A stretch of DNA of 64,000 bases from Ensifer sp. WSM1721 (lineage in GTDB: Bacteria; Pseudomonadota; Alphaproteobacteria; Rhizobiales; Rhizobiaceae). The stretch is taken from NCBI RefSeq assembly GCF_000513895.2, contig NZ_CP165783.1, forward strand, positions 1,116,001 through 1,180,000, written 5' to 3'. Numbering within the stretch: the stretch's first letter is position 1; every line of letters begins with the position of its first letter. This document shows positions 37,064-46,465 of this stretch, in pieces. Made by a program: the position numbers and the translations under genes. The notes beneath the pieces were generated by a model, which saw only the letters and a program-made list of their open reading frames with translations, had not been told where the DNA came from and did no database searches.

Positions 37064-38387
37064 GAGCGACGCGCTTCCTTTTCGCTGGCACCGCATCTTC
37101 CGCCAGCGCGGCGGTCGATTGCAGGTTAAGTCCGTAGAGAGCAAACACGAATGTGAACCAGATGAGACTTCCGCCTTCGAAGAAAAGCGTCTCGAGGCCT
37201 GCGTGGAAAATCGTGTAGAGCCAGATGCGGATGAACAGCCGTGTGAGAGGCGTCTGCTCGCGATCGGCGGGAATGCGGGAGATGTCGCGAAGCGGCAAGA
37301 AGATAAGCCACGTCAGGGTGAGCAGAAGCCCGGGAAAGCCGGTCGTCAGAGCGATATCCAGAAAGGAATTATGCCCGTTGGCGGCTGCAACCGCCCAGGT
37401 CTCCACCGAACCCCCGCTATAGACAAGCTCTTCCGTCTGCCAGAATGCCCTGAAGCCGTAGCCCGTCAATGGCCGCTCGGCGAGCGCCGAAAAGGCGAAG
37501 CGCCAGATATCGGCGCGATTCGTGAACGTTGCGTCGATGCCGAGGCCGCTGATGAATTCCCCGAGCGGCCTGAAGACCGCTGACCCGACGGCGACAAGAT
37601 TAAACAGGCCGACGCCCCCGATCACAATCGCGACACGCAGCGGCCGCATCTTTTCGAAGAGCCAAGCGAGGATCAGGATCGCCGGCAGCATTGCCGTCGA
37701 GGTCTTGCCCCCGGTATTGACGAGAAAAAGGAACGACAGCGCGAAAATCGCGAGGCCCGCAACGCGCGACCAGGTGTTCATGACGAAAAGGCCGAAGAAA
37801 GCCGCGAGCACCATCGCAGAGGCCGCACTGTTCTTGTGCGGGAAATGACCGCGCCATAGGCCGGCGTTCATAGGCTCGCGCAACTCCGAGGCCTGGTGGA
37901 TGGCAAGCGTCGGCTTGAAGACGATGCCGTAATAGGCAACACCCAGCATGATGAGGGTGCCGATGCCGAGCATCTTGGCAAAGTGGCGCTCCGAGGCGGG
38001 CAGCAACAGATAGACGCTGGCGTTGACGGTTACCATGATCGCCAGGATCACGCCCTTGATGCCGAGCGTTGGATGCGCGGAAATGAGCGAAACGAAAAGG
38101 AACCAGGAAAAGAGGATCGCTAGAAGCGGGCGCGGCTGAAGGATCGTGTCCCGCATGGGGTGGGCGAGGCCGTAGCCGAGCATGCCGGCGAAAAGCAAAA
38201 GCGAGATGATCTGGTTCAGCCGGTTGGAATTGCCGGCGGAGGGGTCCAACACCCCCTCGCCGGTCAGGTCGACGAAGGGATCGATGGAGATCCAGAAGAA
38301 CAGGAAGATCGCCATGAACAGGAAGGTGCCGACGCGCACCTTCACCGCATCCGCATGATTGGCCTCCCTGCCGCTCGCGCCGCTCAT
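37056..38387 (-). CDS. O-antigen ligase / Wzy-type polymerase family membrane protein
   Basis: 443 aa with about eleven hydrophobic segments. The Wzy_C domain spans about 190-360, with the periplasmic loop HKNSAASAMVLAAF and the late RPLTGYGFRAFWQ and ANGHNSFLDIALTTGFPGLLL segments, whose GHNS is typical of O-antigen ligase/ExoQ families. It polymerises or ligates lipid-linked repeat units in the periplasm. It follows the GumC-like gene closely. Confidence 0.86.
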   Translation of the reverse strand: MSGASGREANHADAVKVRVGTFLFMAIFLFFWISIDPFVDLTGEGVLDPSAGNSNRLNQIISLLLFAGMLGYGLAHPMRDTILQPRPLLAILFSWFLFVSLISAHPTLGIKGVILAIMVTVNASVYLLLPASERHFAKMLGIGTLIMLGVAYYGIVFKPTLAIHQASELREPMNAGLWRGHFPHKNSAASAMVLAAFFGLFVMNTWSRVAGLAIFALSFLFLVNTGGKTSTAMLPAILILAWLFEKMRPLRVAIVIGGVGLFNLVAVGSAVFRPLGEFISGLGIDATFTNRADIWRFAFSALAERPLTGYGFRAFWQTEELVYSGGSVETWAVAAANGHNSFLDIALTTGFPGLLLTLTWLIFLPLRDISRIPADREQTPLTRLFIRIWLYTIFHAGLETLFFEGGSLIWFTFVFALYGLNLQSTAALAEDAVPAKRKRVAHA

Positions 38388-38402
38388 CGTCCCTTAGCCT
38401 CC

Positions 38403-40013
38403 TCAGCCGGCTGCGGGCGTTCGGCCGCGAACGAATCGCCAAAGGCCGCGCGCGAGGGCGGCGGCGACGCCGATCGCGAGGCCGAGCACAGCACCGCCAA
38501 TCAAGAGAATTACGGTGCGCGGCGGCCAGCTCCGCGAATTCGGCGGCATGGCGCGCGAGATGACACGGATGTTGGTCGTATCGATCTGCTGGCGTTCGGT
38601 GATCTGCTGCGCTCGCGCCAGGTGCGTTTCGTAGATCGCCGCCTTGGTGCGCGCATCGCGCTCCAGGTCGCGCAGGTGGACCTGGGCCTCGTTATCAGTG
38701 AAGACGTTCGACTTCTCGTCGTCCGCCTTGCCGCGCAACGCATCGAGCGCCTCCCGCTCCCTACCGAAATCGGCCTTCGCACGCTCGAGGATGCGACGGG
38801 CCTCCTCCTTGATGGCGGCTTCCAGGGTCGCCCGCTCGGAGCGCGCGGCGACGAGCCGCGGGTGCCTTTCGCCATAGGTGAGTTGCATCGAGCCTATCTG
38901 CTGCTGCAACGCGTTCAACTGCTGGCGCAGGTTCGTCATGTTGGCGGACTCGAAAACCGAGGCACTCGCCGTCTGGCCCTCAGCGATGGCCGCGCTCATC
39001 TGCTTATAGCGCGTCTCCGCCTGAATGAAGCGCTGCTGGGCGTCGAGAACCTGGGTGTTGAGCTCGGTCGATAGCTGATTGCTGACGAGTTCGCCATTGG
39101 CCGACTGCAGGCCGTTCGCGCGGCGGAAATCCTCCACCTTCTTCTCCGCCTCGGTGACGTTCTGGCGCAGTTCGGCGAGCCGCGCATTGAGATTCTGCGC
39201 CACCCGTCCAGCGCTCTCGGCGGCGGATTGGAAAAGCTCGGCCTCGAAGGCTTCGACGATCGCGTCCGAGAGGATTACGGCCTTGGCGGGCTCCTCGCTC
39301 CAGACTTTCAGCACCACGACGAACGAGCGTTCTTCGCGGCGCGCTTCGACCCTCTCCGACAAGGCGCGCATGGCCGCCAGCTCCCTGCTTGCCTTGCCGT
39401 CCTGCCCGGCAAACAGTGCCTTCAACCGGTCGAGCGGCGAGGGCTTGACGAATTCGGGATCGCCCGCGAGCTCAAGCTTGTCGATGACGCGCTGCAGCAC
39501 GTTGCGCGACGTGAGAATTCTGAGTTTGCTTTCCACCTCCAGCAACTGCGCGTCGCGCTGCGGATTGGTCGTGAACACGTCGTCGCTGACGACGTTGAGA
39601 TTGGAAGGGTCGACTACGATATCGGTATAGACGGTGTAGCGCGGCGTCGCGGTCACGGCATAGGCGAAGGCGGCTGCAACCGAAAGGACGAGTGCCAAGA
39701 CGATCCATCGCATCCCGTCACGCAACCAGGCGATGATGTCGTTGACCCCGATGCTGCCCAGCATGTGAATGTGCGGGAACAATTCGCCGACGGCAGAAGG
39801 CTTCGGCTCGGATTCCTTCGCAACCACGGGCGTATCTACAGCGCGGGCGGAAGTGCCTTCGTGCCTAACGGTGGGGGCGTTTTCGGGAAGAACGACCGGC
39901 TTTTCCTCTGCGGTGGGGACGAGGTCCAGCAACGAACCTCCGCCCGAACGAAGCCGCTCAAAGCGTCTCTCAGGGCCTAATCCCTGTTCCTCGGGCTCGC
40001 TGCGCCGATACAT
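38403..40013 (-). CDS. GumC/Wzz-type chain-length and export protein
   Basis: 536 aa from ATG 40013. An N-terminal charged region of about 100 residues precedes TM1 (WIVLALVLSVAAAFAYAVT). The Wzz domain begins ATPRYTVYTDIVVDP. A long periplasmic coiled coil spans about 200-480. A Pro-rich TM2 follows (RTVILLIGGAVLGLAIGVAAALA). The C-terminal tyrosine-kinase domain of Wzc is absent, as in GumC. It sets chain length and links to the export channel. First gene of the leftward cluster; no Wza-like gene is seen in the window. Confidence 0.88.
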   Translation of the reverse strand: MYRRSEPEEQGLGPERRFERLRSGGGSLLDLVPTAEEKPVVLPENAPTVRHEGTSARAVDTPVVAKESEPKPSAVGELFPHIHMLGSIGVNDIIAWLRDGMRWIVLALVLSVAAAFAYAVTATPRYTVYTDIVVDPSNLNVVSDDVFTTNPQRDAQLLEVESKLRILTSRNVLQRVIDKLELAGDPEFVKPSPLDRLKALFAGQDGKASRELAAMRALSERVEARREERSFVVVLKVWSEEPAKAVILSDAIVEAFEAELFQSAAESAGRVAQNLNARLAELRQNVTEAEKKVEDFRRANGLQSANGELVSNQLSTELNTQVLDAQQRFIQAETRYKQMSAAIAEGQTASASVFESANMTNLRQQLNALQQQIGSMQLTYGERHPRLVAARSERATLEAAIKEEARRILERAKADFGREREALDALRGKADDEKSNVFTDNEAQVHLRDLERDARTKAAIYETHLARAQQITERQQIDTTNIRVISRAMPPNSRSWPPRTVILLIGGAVLGLAIGVAAALARGLWRFVRGRTPAAG

Positions 40014-40272
40014 CCGTTTTTCCCCACGCATGCTCTCGAAGCCACCGAAGAGCGCTGCCCCTGCGTAAGCCGCTGCTGGTTCGTAGATTTAGGCGTTGCA
40101 GGGTGAAAATTCCGTTAAGCCGTATGAACTGCCGGTAACCTTTAGAACGGCTTCAGGTCGAGGTACGGATGGCGACGGTACTTCCTCGGACTAGGCGGCA
40201 ATGAAACCATTCTTGTATCGCCCGCCTTCGTTTCCGGTGGGAACTTCGATCCCCCGCCGCAGTTTCAGATGA

Positions 40273-40926
40273 ATGCCTGAGCTGACCACATACGCCGCAT
40301 TTCTAAGCGCTGTGCTTGCCTATCAACTGTCCGGAGTCGGTCCGGACATGATGCTCGTCATCAGCCGCGGCATCGGCGAGGGCAGGCATGCCGCACTCGC
40401 GACGGCGTTCGGATGTGTAGCGGCCGGGGTTGTCCAGATACCCCTGCTGGCGATGGGCCTTGCCACGGTCGTCGTTTCCTCGCCGCTGCTCTATAAGGCC
40501 ATGCAATGGGTCGGGGCCGCCTATCTGATCTATGTCGGGATCCGTTTCCTGGTTGCGCGCCGGGAAACGGTCCGCAATGTGCAAGATTACGCCGCGTCGA
40601 CGTCGCTTGTAGGCCCCTTCAGGCAGGGCATGATCTGCAATCTGACGAATCCTGCGGCGCTTTCCTTCATGCTCGCGATCCTGCCGCAGTTCGTGCAGCC
40701 CTCCGCCGGATCGCCCGCGCTGCAATTCTTTATCCTCGGAGGAACAATGAAGTTTTCCGGGCTGCTGGTCCTCAGCGCAGTAGCTCTGACCTCAGGGGCG
40801 TTCAGCGGCTGGCTGTCGCGCAACACGTCCTTCGTGCTCTGGCAGCAGCGTGTCGCAGGCAGCATTATGATCGCGTTGGGCATACGATTGCTGCTTTCTC
40901 CTGCCGCGCCTTCCCTTCACCGCTGA
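40273..40926 (+). CDS. LysE/RhtB-family exporter
   Basis: 217 aa, six hydrophobic segments. The family start SAVLAYQLSGVGPDMMLVISRGIGEGRHAALATAFG carries the conserved Gly/Pro loop. QWVGAAYLIYVGIRFLVARRE and RQGMICNLTNPAALSFMLAILPQF are also typical. It exports amino acids or similar small molecules. An ATG at 40269 runs into a stop after three codons, so ATG 40273 is used. Divergent from the GumC-like gene across 259 bases in which nothing else is evident. Confidence 0.85.
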   Translation: MPELTTYAAFLSAVLAYQLSGVGPDMMLVISRGIGEGRHAALATAFGCVAAGVVQIPLLAMGLATVVVSSPLLYKAMQWVGAAYLIYVGIRFLVARRETVRNVQDYAASTSLVGPFRQGMICNLTNPAALSFMLAILPQFVQPSAGSPALQFFILGGTMKFSGLLVLSAVALTSGAFSGWLSRNTSFVLWQQRVAGSIMIALGIRLLLSPAAPSLHR

Positions 40927-40956
40927 ACCGCGCCGGCCAAGCAGAACCAACTGGAC

Positions 40957-42105
40957 TTAAAAGTCCATCAGCAGCCTGCTCCAGCTCTCCGATGCGAGCC
41001 CGCCGATATAGACGTCGTTGCGCTCGGCCGCCTCTTTGAGGTCGGCATGGCGGGTGACGAGGCAGAAATAGCCACGGTGGCGAAAGGAAAGCCATCTCTG
41101 GCGAGATATTGCGTTCATTAAGAAGGGCTGCGCCATCCCGACGGCGGCGGCATAGCCCTCCGCGTCGAGCCTTGCGAACATCGCGGCAGTCACGTCGAAC
41201 TCGCGCCCCTCCTCGCTGAGCACGTTGAGCACGGTTGCCACATCGTTTGCCTTGCCGAAGAAGAGGAACGCGCCGATCGTGCGGCCGTCCTCGCCGAGGA
41301 CTGTCCTGCATTGCAGAGTCCCGAGGCTCCTGTTCATTGCGGCAACGCCGACGAGCCAATCGAATTCCGATTGAGACCAGACCGGACGGATCGCGAACCT
41401 CTCCAGCATCGGCCCTGCGCATTCGAGGAATTCGTTGAGTGTCGCCGTCTTCGTGAGGCACGCGGCTTGAGCGGCTGGCCGCATCGAAGACCTCATCCGG
41501 CGGAGCGCGCGATCGGCGACGCCGAGAGTGCCGATGAGAATGCGTGGGCCCATGACGGGGAAGTGACGACTGGCGAGAAGCGCCATCGCCTTGAGCGGCA
41601 GAAATGTGCGCTGCCATTCGAGGCTCTGGATCGGCAGCACAATACCGCCGGCCGCCGCCCAATGGTCGGCACTCACCGGCGAGGCATTGTCCGAGAAGCA
41701 CAGGTCCTGGCGGACCGCGCGCATGCTGCGGGCGAGGCGCGCGGCCCCGGCGGCACCTGCCTTGCCGTCCGCCATGAAAGCGCAAAGAAGCCGCGCCGTG
41801 ATCGGCCGACCATTTGCCGTGAACGCCATCGGCACCGAAAGTATGGCGCTGTCTATGCTCCCGGCGGCGCTCTCATGCACGACGCTGCCGACTTCCGGAG
41901 CGTAGCCGGGGCTGCCGAAGAAGACCGTTTGGAGATAGCTGGCTAGGTCGTCGCCGGGCTCGCTGTCATTCTTGCGGAAGACCCTGTTGAACAATCGACC
42001 AACCGTAGGGATATCGTCTGGCGTCATGGCGCGCATGCCGCCGCGCCGGCCTTCAGCGGCCGCCATGCCCGAGGACGCTCGGATTTCCTGGGCCCGAGCC
42101 GTCAT
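40957..42105 (-). CDS. GNAT-like acyltransferase, paralogue of the gene at 44446
   Basis: 382 aa from ATG 42105, overlapping the flippase stop as ATGA. The N-terminal third looks like a GNAT fold (MTPDDIPTVGRLFNRVFRKND, VVHESAAGSIDSAILSVPM). The rest has FSDNASPVSADHWAAAGGIVLP, RTIGAFLFFGKANDVATVL and a conserved end SWSRLL. The same sequence of blocks occurs in the 44446-45561 gene. Likely role: acylation of the polysaccharide or a precursor. Substrate unknown. Confidence 0.65.
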   Translation of the reverse strand: MTARAQEIRASSGMAAAEGRRGGMRAMTPDDIPTVGRLFNRVFRKNDSEPGDDLASYLQTVFFGSPGYAPEVGSVVHESAAGSIDSAILSVPMAFTANGRPITARLLCAFMADGKAGAAGAARLARSMRAVRQDLCFSDNASPVSADHWAAAGGIVLPIQSLEWQRTFLPLKAMALLASRHFPVMGPRILIGTLGVADRALRRMRSSMRPAAQAACLTKTATLNEFLECAGPMLERFAIRPVWSQSEFDWLVGVAAMNRSLGTLQCRTVLGEDGRTIGAFLFFGKANDVATVLNVLSEEGREFDVTAAMFARLDAEGYAAAVGMAQPFLMNAISRQRWLSFRHRGYFCLVTRHADLKEAAERNDVYIGGLASESWSRLLMDF

Positions 42106-43415
42106 GCGCCCCCCGCCTCGAACGTCAGGGCAGCCTGTTCCCGATCGCGCCGCACGAAGTGCAGGAAGACACTCCATGTGGCGACGACCATCGCGACTTC
42201 GATCACGTAGAAGGAGACGAAAGTGCCGGCCGGCGGCGCATACCAACTCGCCCAGGCGGCAAGCCCCGCCCCGACGATGCTGCCGAGACCCATGACGGTC
42301 GCGCGCGCGGCGTGATAGCCGGAGGCGCCGAGCGCCTCCGCGGCCACCGACCAGGCGGCGAGAGGCACGACCGCCCAACAAAGGCTTCTGGCGAAGCCGA
42401 CGAGGGAGACGTAATCCTTACCGAAAAGATGGGGGAGAACGGGCGCCAGGGCGAAAACCGTGACGGCTGCGGCAAGGCTGATGACGGTCGCGGCGGCGAG
42501 CACCCGCCGCACGCGCCGAAACGCGTGATGCAGCCCCGCGGCCGTCGCACGGGCGGAACCCGGATAGATGAGACGGTTGAGCGCGTCGACGGAAAGATAG
42601 CTGCTCTCCAATATGCGGCGGGCGACGCTGTAGCTCGAGACGAGCTCGGCCGTGGCGACGAGGCTCAGGACAAGCAAGTCGGCATTCTGGCGGAGCGCGC
42701 GCAGGATGAAGGGAATACTGAAATAGAGCCCCTGCGGCAGCTCTTCGCGCACGATCGAATAGCTTGGCTGACCAAGTCCTCTGATCGCCCATATGCAGGC
42801 GAGGGCCACCAGTACATGGCAGGCGAATTGCCACACCGCCCAGGACGCTACGGTAGAAACGCTGAAGGCGATGAAGGCGAGCGCCGCCGCAACCGTCCGC
42901 GCCACGGCAAAGCCGACCACGACCTTGTTCGCGGAGGCAAAATCGCTGTGGGCGATGAATATCTGCTCCGCCAACACGATGATCCGGACCAGAAGGATAT
43001 TGGTGATCAACATCAGCGCGATTGCCGCAAAGTTCTTCACCGGATCTGCGGACAGCGTGAAAAAGAACGGCAGGGCAACCACCCCGAGGAGGAGCAGCGC
43101 CACACCGCTCGCAGTCGTCAGGATGATGTTGTGGCCGAGCATTTGCGGGTAGATGGCGCGGTCGCGGGCAACGCGGCGGACGAGGCACTCCATGGCGCCG
43201 AGCCCGCAGAGGTGGACGGCGATATTGGCAAGCGCCGTGATGGCGACGAAGACGCTGAACTCGTGGACGCCGAGCCAGCGGGCGAGAATGGCGAAGGTGA
43301 CAAGCTGCGCCGCAGAGCCGAGGACGAGACTGCCGCCGGAAGCGATGTAGGACATGACCATCGGCAGCAATGGTCTGTACCCACGCGGTTCCGTCACACC
43401 TTCCGAAGCCATCCG
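42102..43415 (-). CDS. Polysaccharide flippase (Wzx/MATE-like)
   Basis: 437 aa, 12 or so transmembrane helices. MVMSYIASGGSLVLGSAAQLVTFAILARWLG is the typical first helix pair of lipopolysaccharide biosynthesis flippases. The charged pattern GAMECLVRRVARDRAIYPQ and LRQNADLLVLSLVATAELVSSYSVARRILE (Tyr/Arg pair) also fit the family. It moves lipid-linked repeat units across the inner membrane. Start 43415 has AAGG upstream. Coupled to the GNAT-like gene. Confidence 0.84.
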   Translation of the reverse strand, partial: RMASEGVTEPRGYRPLLPMVMSYIASGGSLVLGSAAQLVTFAILARWLGVHEFSVFVAITALANIAVHLCGLGAMECLVRRVARDRAIYPQMLGHNIILTTASGVALLLLGVVALPFFFTLSADPVKNFAAIALMLITNILLVRIIVLAEQIFIAHSDFASANKVVVGFAVARTVAAALAFIAFSVSTVASWAVWQFACHVLVALACIWAIRGLGQPSYSIVREELPQGLYFSIPFILRALRQNADLLVLSLVATAELVSSYSVARRILESSYLSVDALNRLIYPGSARATAAGLHHAFRRVRRVLAAATVISLAAAVTVFALAPVLPHLFGKDYVSLVGFARSLCWAVVPLAAWSVAAEALGASGYHAARATVMGLGSIVGAGLAAWASWYAPPAGTFVSFYVIEVAMVVATWSVFLHFVRRDREQAALTFEAGGA

Positions 43416-43435
43416 ATCCGCCTTGACAAGTCCAC

Positions 43436-43541
43436 TACAGCGCCGCGCGTCTTCTCCGACGCGCAAAGGTCGCTATAGCACTTTGAAACGCTGCATGTTT
43501 TTATCCTTAAATCGCATATGATTTAAGGAAACACGCAGTAG
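43436..43541 (+). repeat. RIME1-like palindromic repeat, copy A
   Basis: About 106 bases containing two palindromes: TACAGCGCCGCGCGTCTTCT with its partner GACGCGC, and CCTTAAATC paired with GATTTAAGG. It shares most positions with copies at 46466 and 55698. It lies in the 299-base gap between the flippase and methyltransferase genes, where no other feature was seen. Confidence 0.8.
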
Positions 43542-43714
43542 CTCGGCACGAGCCCGCGCGTTTTCCCGCCGGCCGGCCGATTGCGCGCATAAACTAGCAC
43601 GCAGAAATGATCGCGCGGTTAACATACGCGTATCGCTTGCATTTCAGCTTCCGTTTACCTGGATGCGCTAGTGTCCGCCGCGACCGACAACCATCCGACA
43701 TCGGAGGAGCATTC

Positions 43715-44449
43715 GTGCCGCAGGGCGACAACCATCTCGACGGCCACGCTGCCGACGCGCCGCGGCTCGTCCGCTTCATGGGCATCGAACTCGAGCTTGC
43801 GCCCGACGTGCTTGTGCCGAGGGAAGAGACGGAACTCCTCGGGCGCAGCGCTGTCGCAATCCTTTCCAGTCGCGCCGGGCCGGCCACAGTGATCGACATG
43901 TGCTGCGGCTCCGGCAACCTTGCGCTGGGGATCGCCGCCGAAATCCCGATTGCGCGGGTATGGGGTGCGGACCTCACCGACAGCACGGTCGCTCTCGCCC
44001 GCCGCAACGGCGAGCGCCTCGGGCTTGGCGAGCGGGTCCTCATTCGGCAGGGAGATCTCTTCGGAGCGCTGCAGGGGGACGGCCTCGAGGGCGCGGTCGA
44101 CATGATCGTGTGCAACCCGCCCTATATCTCGACATCCCGCCTCGAAGGCGACAGCGCCCATCTTCTCGCGAGCGAGCCGCGGGAAGCCTTTGACGGCGGC
44201 CCCTACGGCATATCTATCCATCAGCGGCTGATCCGCGATGCGGTCGCCTTCCTCAAACCAGGCGGATGGCTGCTCTTCGAATTTGGAGAGGGACAGGACC
44301 GCCAGGCCGCAGCGCTTCTCGCCCGCACGAAGGCCTACGAGCCCGTGGCCTTTGCAGAGGATGCCGGCAAGCCGCGCGTCGCGCTGACACGGAAACTCGC
44401 CGGCCAGGCGTCTACCTCCGCGTCCGTGGACGAAGGGCCGGGCCGATGA
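43715..44449 (+). CDS. HemK/PrmC-like methyltransferase
   Basis: 244 aa. Start GTG 43715 is chosen because GGAGGA lies 6 bases before it; an in-frame ATG at 43607 has no ribosome site. PrmC-like blocks: DVLVPREETELLG, the AdoMet loop VIDMCCGSGNLALGIA, and NPPYIS, the amide-N-methyltransferase signature. PrmC proper methylates release-factor Gln. This protein sits outside the usual prfA context and overlaps the acyltransferase-like gene by ATGA, so a small-molecule or glycan-linked role is possible. Confidence 0.8.
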   Translation: MPQGDNHLDGHAADAPRLVRFMGIELELAPDVLVPREETELLGRSAVAILSSRAGPATVIDMCCGSGNLALGIAAEIPIARVWGADLTDSTVALARRNGERLGLGERVLIRQGDLFGALQGDGLEGAVDMIVCNPPYISTSRLEGDSAHLLASEPREAFDGGPYGISIHQRLIRDAVAFLKPGGWLLFEFGEGQDRQAAALLARTKAYEPVAFAEDAGKPRVALTRKLAGQASTSASVDEGPGR

Positions 44450-45561
44450 GCGATATCCGTCCGCTTGCGGCGGAGGACACCCCGGCCGTTGCCGGTCTCT
44501 TCCAGAGGATCTTCCGCGACAGCGACCGGACGCCGCCGCCGGCGCTCGTCGATTACCTGCGCCACCTCTACCTGGAAGCGCCCGGCTGCGACCCGGAGAT
44601 CAGGCCGCTCGTGCATGTCAATGACGGCGGTCGCATTTCGGGCTTCGTCGGCGTCAACGCGCTGCCGATGACATACAAGGGCAGGCCTCTGCGGGCGGCC
44701 ATCTGCGGCTCGCTGATGGTCGAGGGACGCGAGAGCGACCCGATGGCCGGCGCGCGGCTCTTGAAAGCCTTTCTGGCCGGTCCGCAAGATCTCGCCTTCA
44801 GCGAAACGGCGAGCGAAGTCTCCACGCAAATGTGGACGAGGCTGCGCGGCATCGTGTTGCCGCAATACAGTCTCGACTGGGTCCGGGTCATTCGGCCCGC
44901 ATCCTTTGCGCTCGATCTCGTTGCAAGCCGGCTCGGCCCGACGCGGGCATTGAGCCCGCTCGCGCGCGCATTCGATCGCCTCTACTGCAGCAAGATGGGC
45001 CGCGGCGACCTGCGCTGGTCGGGTGTCCCCGAAGCAGCCGGCGCGTCAGGGCCGTTGCAGGTCATCGACATCGACCGGTTTGATTTCGCCGCGCTTTTTG
45101 CGCCGCTGACGAAACAATTTGCCGTACAGCCGGCCTGGGCCGAGGCCCAGCTCGCCCATATCCTCGAGGACGCGGAAAAGAAGCCCGTCTACGGTGAGGC
45201 GGTTTTTGCGGCGGTGAAGACCCGCAGCGGTGCGCCGGTCGGGGCCTTCTTCTATCACGTGCGGCCCGGCGGCACTGCACGGGTGCTCCAGCTCCTTGCG
45301 CTGCCGGGACAATCCGGATCGGTCATCGATTGCCTCATCGACCACGCCGCCGCTCGCGGTGCTGCGGCTTTGCGCGGCCGAACCCAGCCGGCACTGCTCG
45401 AAGCCATGATGGGCCGCCGCATCGGCTTCGTCCACGCCGCCTCCACCGTCGTTCACGCCCGCGACGAAGAACTCGTCGACGCCTTCCGTCACTCGCAGGG
45501 TTTCATCAACGGCCTCGCGGGCGAACATTGGAGCCGGCTCATCGGCGGCAGCTTCGAATAG
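44446..45561 (+). CDS. GNAT-like acyltransferase, paralogue of the gene at 40957
   Basis: 371 aa from ATG 44446 overlapping the methyltransferase stop. The order of blocks matches its paralogue: LAAEDTPAVAGLFQRIFRDSD, VHVNDGGRISGFVGVNALPM, FSETASEVSTQMWTRLRGIVLP, VGAFFYHVRPGGTARVLQLL, and the end GEHWSRLIGG. It probably acylates the surface polysaccharide or its precursor; no substrate evidence. Confidence 0.65.
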   Translation: MSDIRPLAAEDTPAVAGLFQRIFRDSDRTPPPALVDYLRHLYLEAPGCDPEIRPLVHVNDGGRISGFVGVNALPMTYKGRPLRAAICGSLMVEGRESDPMAGARLLKAFLAGPQDLAFSETASEVSTQMWTRLRGIVLPQYSLDWVRVIRPASFALDLVASRLGPTRALSPLARAFDRLYCSKMGRGDLRWSGVPEAAGASGPLQVIDIDRFDFAALFAPLTKQFAVQPAWAEAQLAHILEDAEKKPVYGEAVFAAVKTRSGAPVGAFFYHVRPGGTARVLQLLALPGQSGSVIDCLIDHAAARGAAALRGRTQPALLEAMMGRRIGFVHAASTVVHARDEELVDAFRHSQGFINGLAGEHWSRLIGGSFE

Positions 45562-45627
45562 ATCCTACAGGAACAAGAAGACTAACCGCGATGGCCGTAT
45601 GGCCGCACCGGAAGAAATCATTCCGTG

Positions 45628-46464
45628 TCAGTTCCAGAACTGCGGCAACTGGCCGCTTCGCATGATTGCTTTCGCGGAGGACTTCGCCAATCCACCATGC
45701 ACCGGGAACAGCGTCGGCTCGGACAGGAGAAAACCCTGCACATGCGTTGCGCCGGCCGCTTTTGCTGCTTCGAGCTGCGCATAGGTCTCGACACCTTCGA
45801 CGATCACAATCGGCGCGACACAGGAGGCAAGGCCGACGATATGATAAAGGAAACGCCCCGCCTGATCCCGACCTTGCTGGACGAAGAAAGCATCCACTTT
45901 CACCATGTCCACGGGAATGGACAGCAGTGCTTCCGGCGTCGCGTAACCTGTCCCGAAGTCGTCCAGGGCAACCTTGTACCCCAAGGCGCGTGCGCTCCGA
46001 AGAAACTCGGCCGCCGAGGGCAGGGTGGCGATCGGCAGACTCTCCGTTATTTCGAGAACCAGGCGCGAGGCCATCTTCCGGTTTCTGAAAAGCAGATCGT
46101 GGAGAGCCGCCCAGTGTCTTTCGTCGGAGATGTTTGCGGCCGAGACGTTGCAGCCCAGCACGCCCGTCGGATGGCTATCAAGCCACTCGAATGCGAGGCC
46201 GATCATGTGGCGATCGAATGCCGCAACACGTCCCGTGGCTTCGAGAAACGCTATGAATTCTCCGGTCGTCCTGACCGTGCCGTCAGGCTCCACCAATCTT
46301 CCGAGGCACTCCGAATAGAGGACGTCGCCCGCGTCCGAATTGACGTGCTGCAAAGAAAATCCGATCCGCCCCTCCCGCAACGCCTCAGTTACAGCGCCAA
46401 CGATCTGGTTGAATTTTCTCAGGTGCTCCACGAGCGATGCGCCCCTCTCGGTTTTCGGGTTCAC
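45628..46464 (-). CDS. EAL-domain c-di-GMP phosphodiesterase
   Basis: 278 aa. GTG 46464 is the nominal start but lies 2 bases from RIME copy B, and the frame stays open into the repeat, so the start is uncertain. The EAL motif reads YSECLGRL (ECL). Other catalytic residues are kept: GCNVSAANI, VLEITES, ALDDFGTGYATPEALL (DDFGTG), VKVDAFFV, IVEGVET and VQGFLLSEP. An active c-di-GMP phosphodiesterase is likely. A single domain with no sensor or GGDEF, possibly tuning exopolysaccharide output. Confidence 0.85.
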   Translation of the reverse strand: MNPKTERGASLVEHLRKFNQIVGAVTEALREGRIGFSLQHVNSDAGDVLYSECLGRLVEPDGTVRTTGEFIAFLEATGRVAAFDRHMIGLAFEWLDSHPTGVLGCNVSAANISDERHWAALHDLLFRNRKMASRLVLEITESLPIATLPSAAEFLRSARALGYKVALDDFGTGYATPEALLSIPVDMVKVDAFFVQQGRDQAGRFLYHIVGLASCVAPIVIVEGVETYAQLEAAKAAGATHVQGFLLSEPTLFPVHGGLAKSSAKAIMRSGQLPQFWN

Positions 46465-46465
46465 T

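Noticed and set aside
42159..43478. 439-codon plus-strand frame opposite the flippase
   Set aside because: Asp/Glu/Arg-rich mirror of a hydrophobic membrane protein, as expected for antisense codons.
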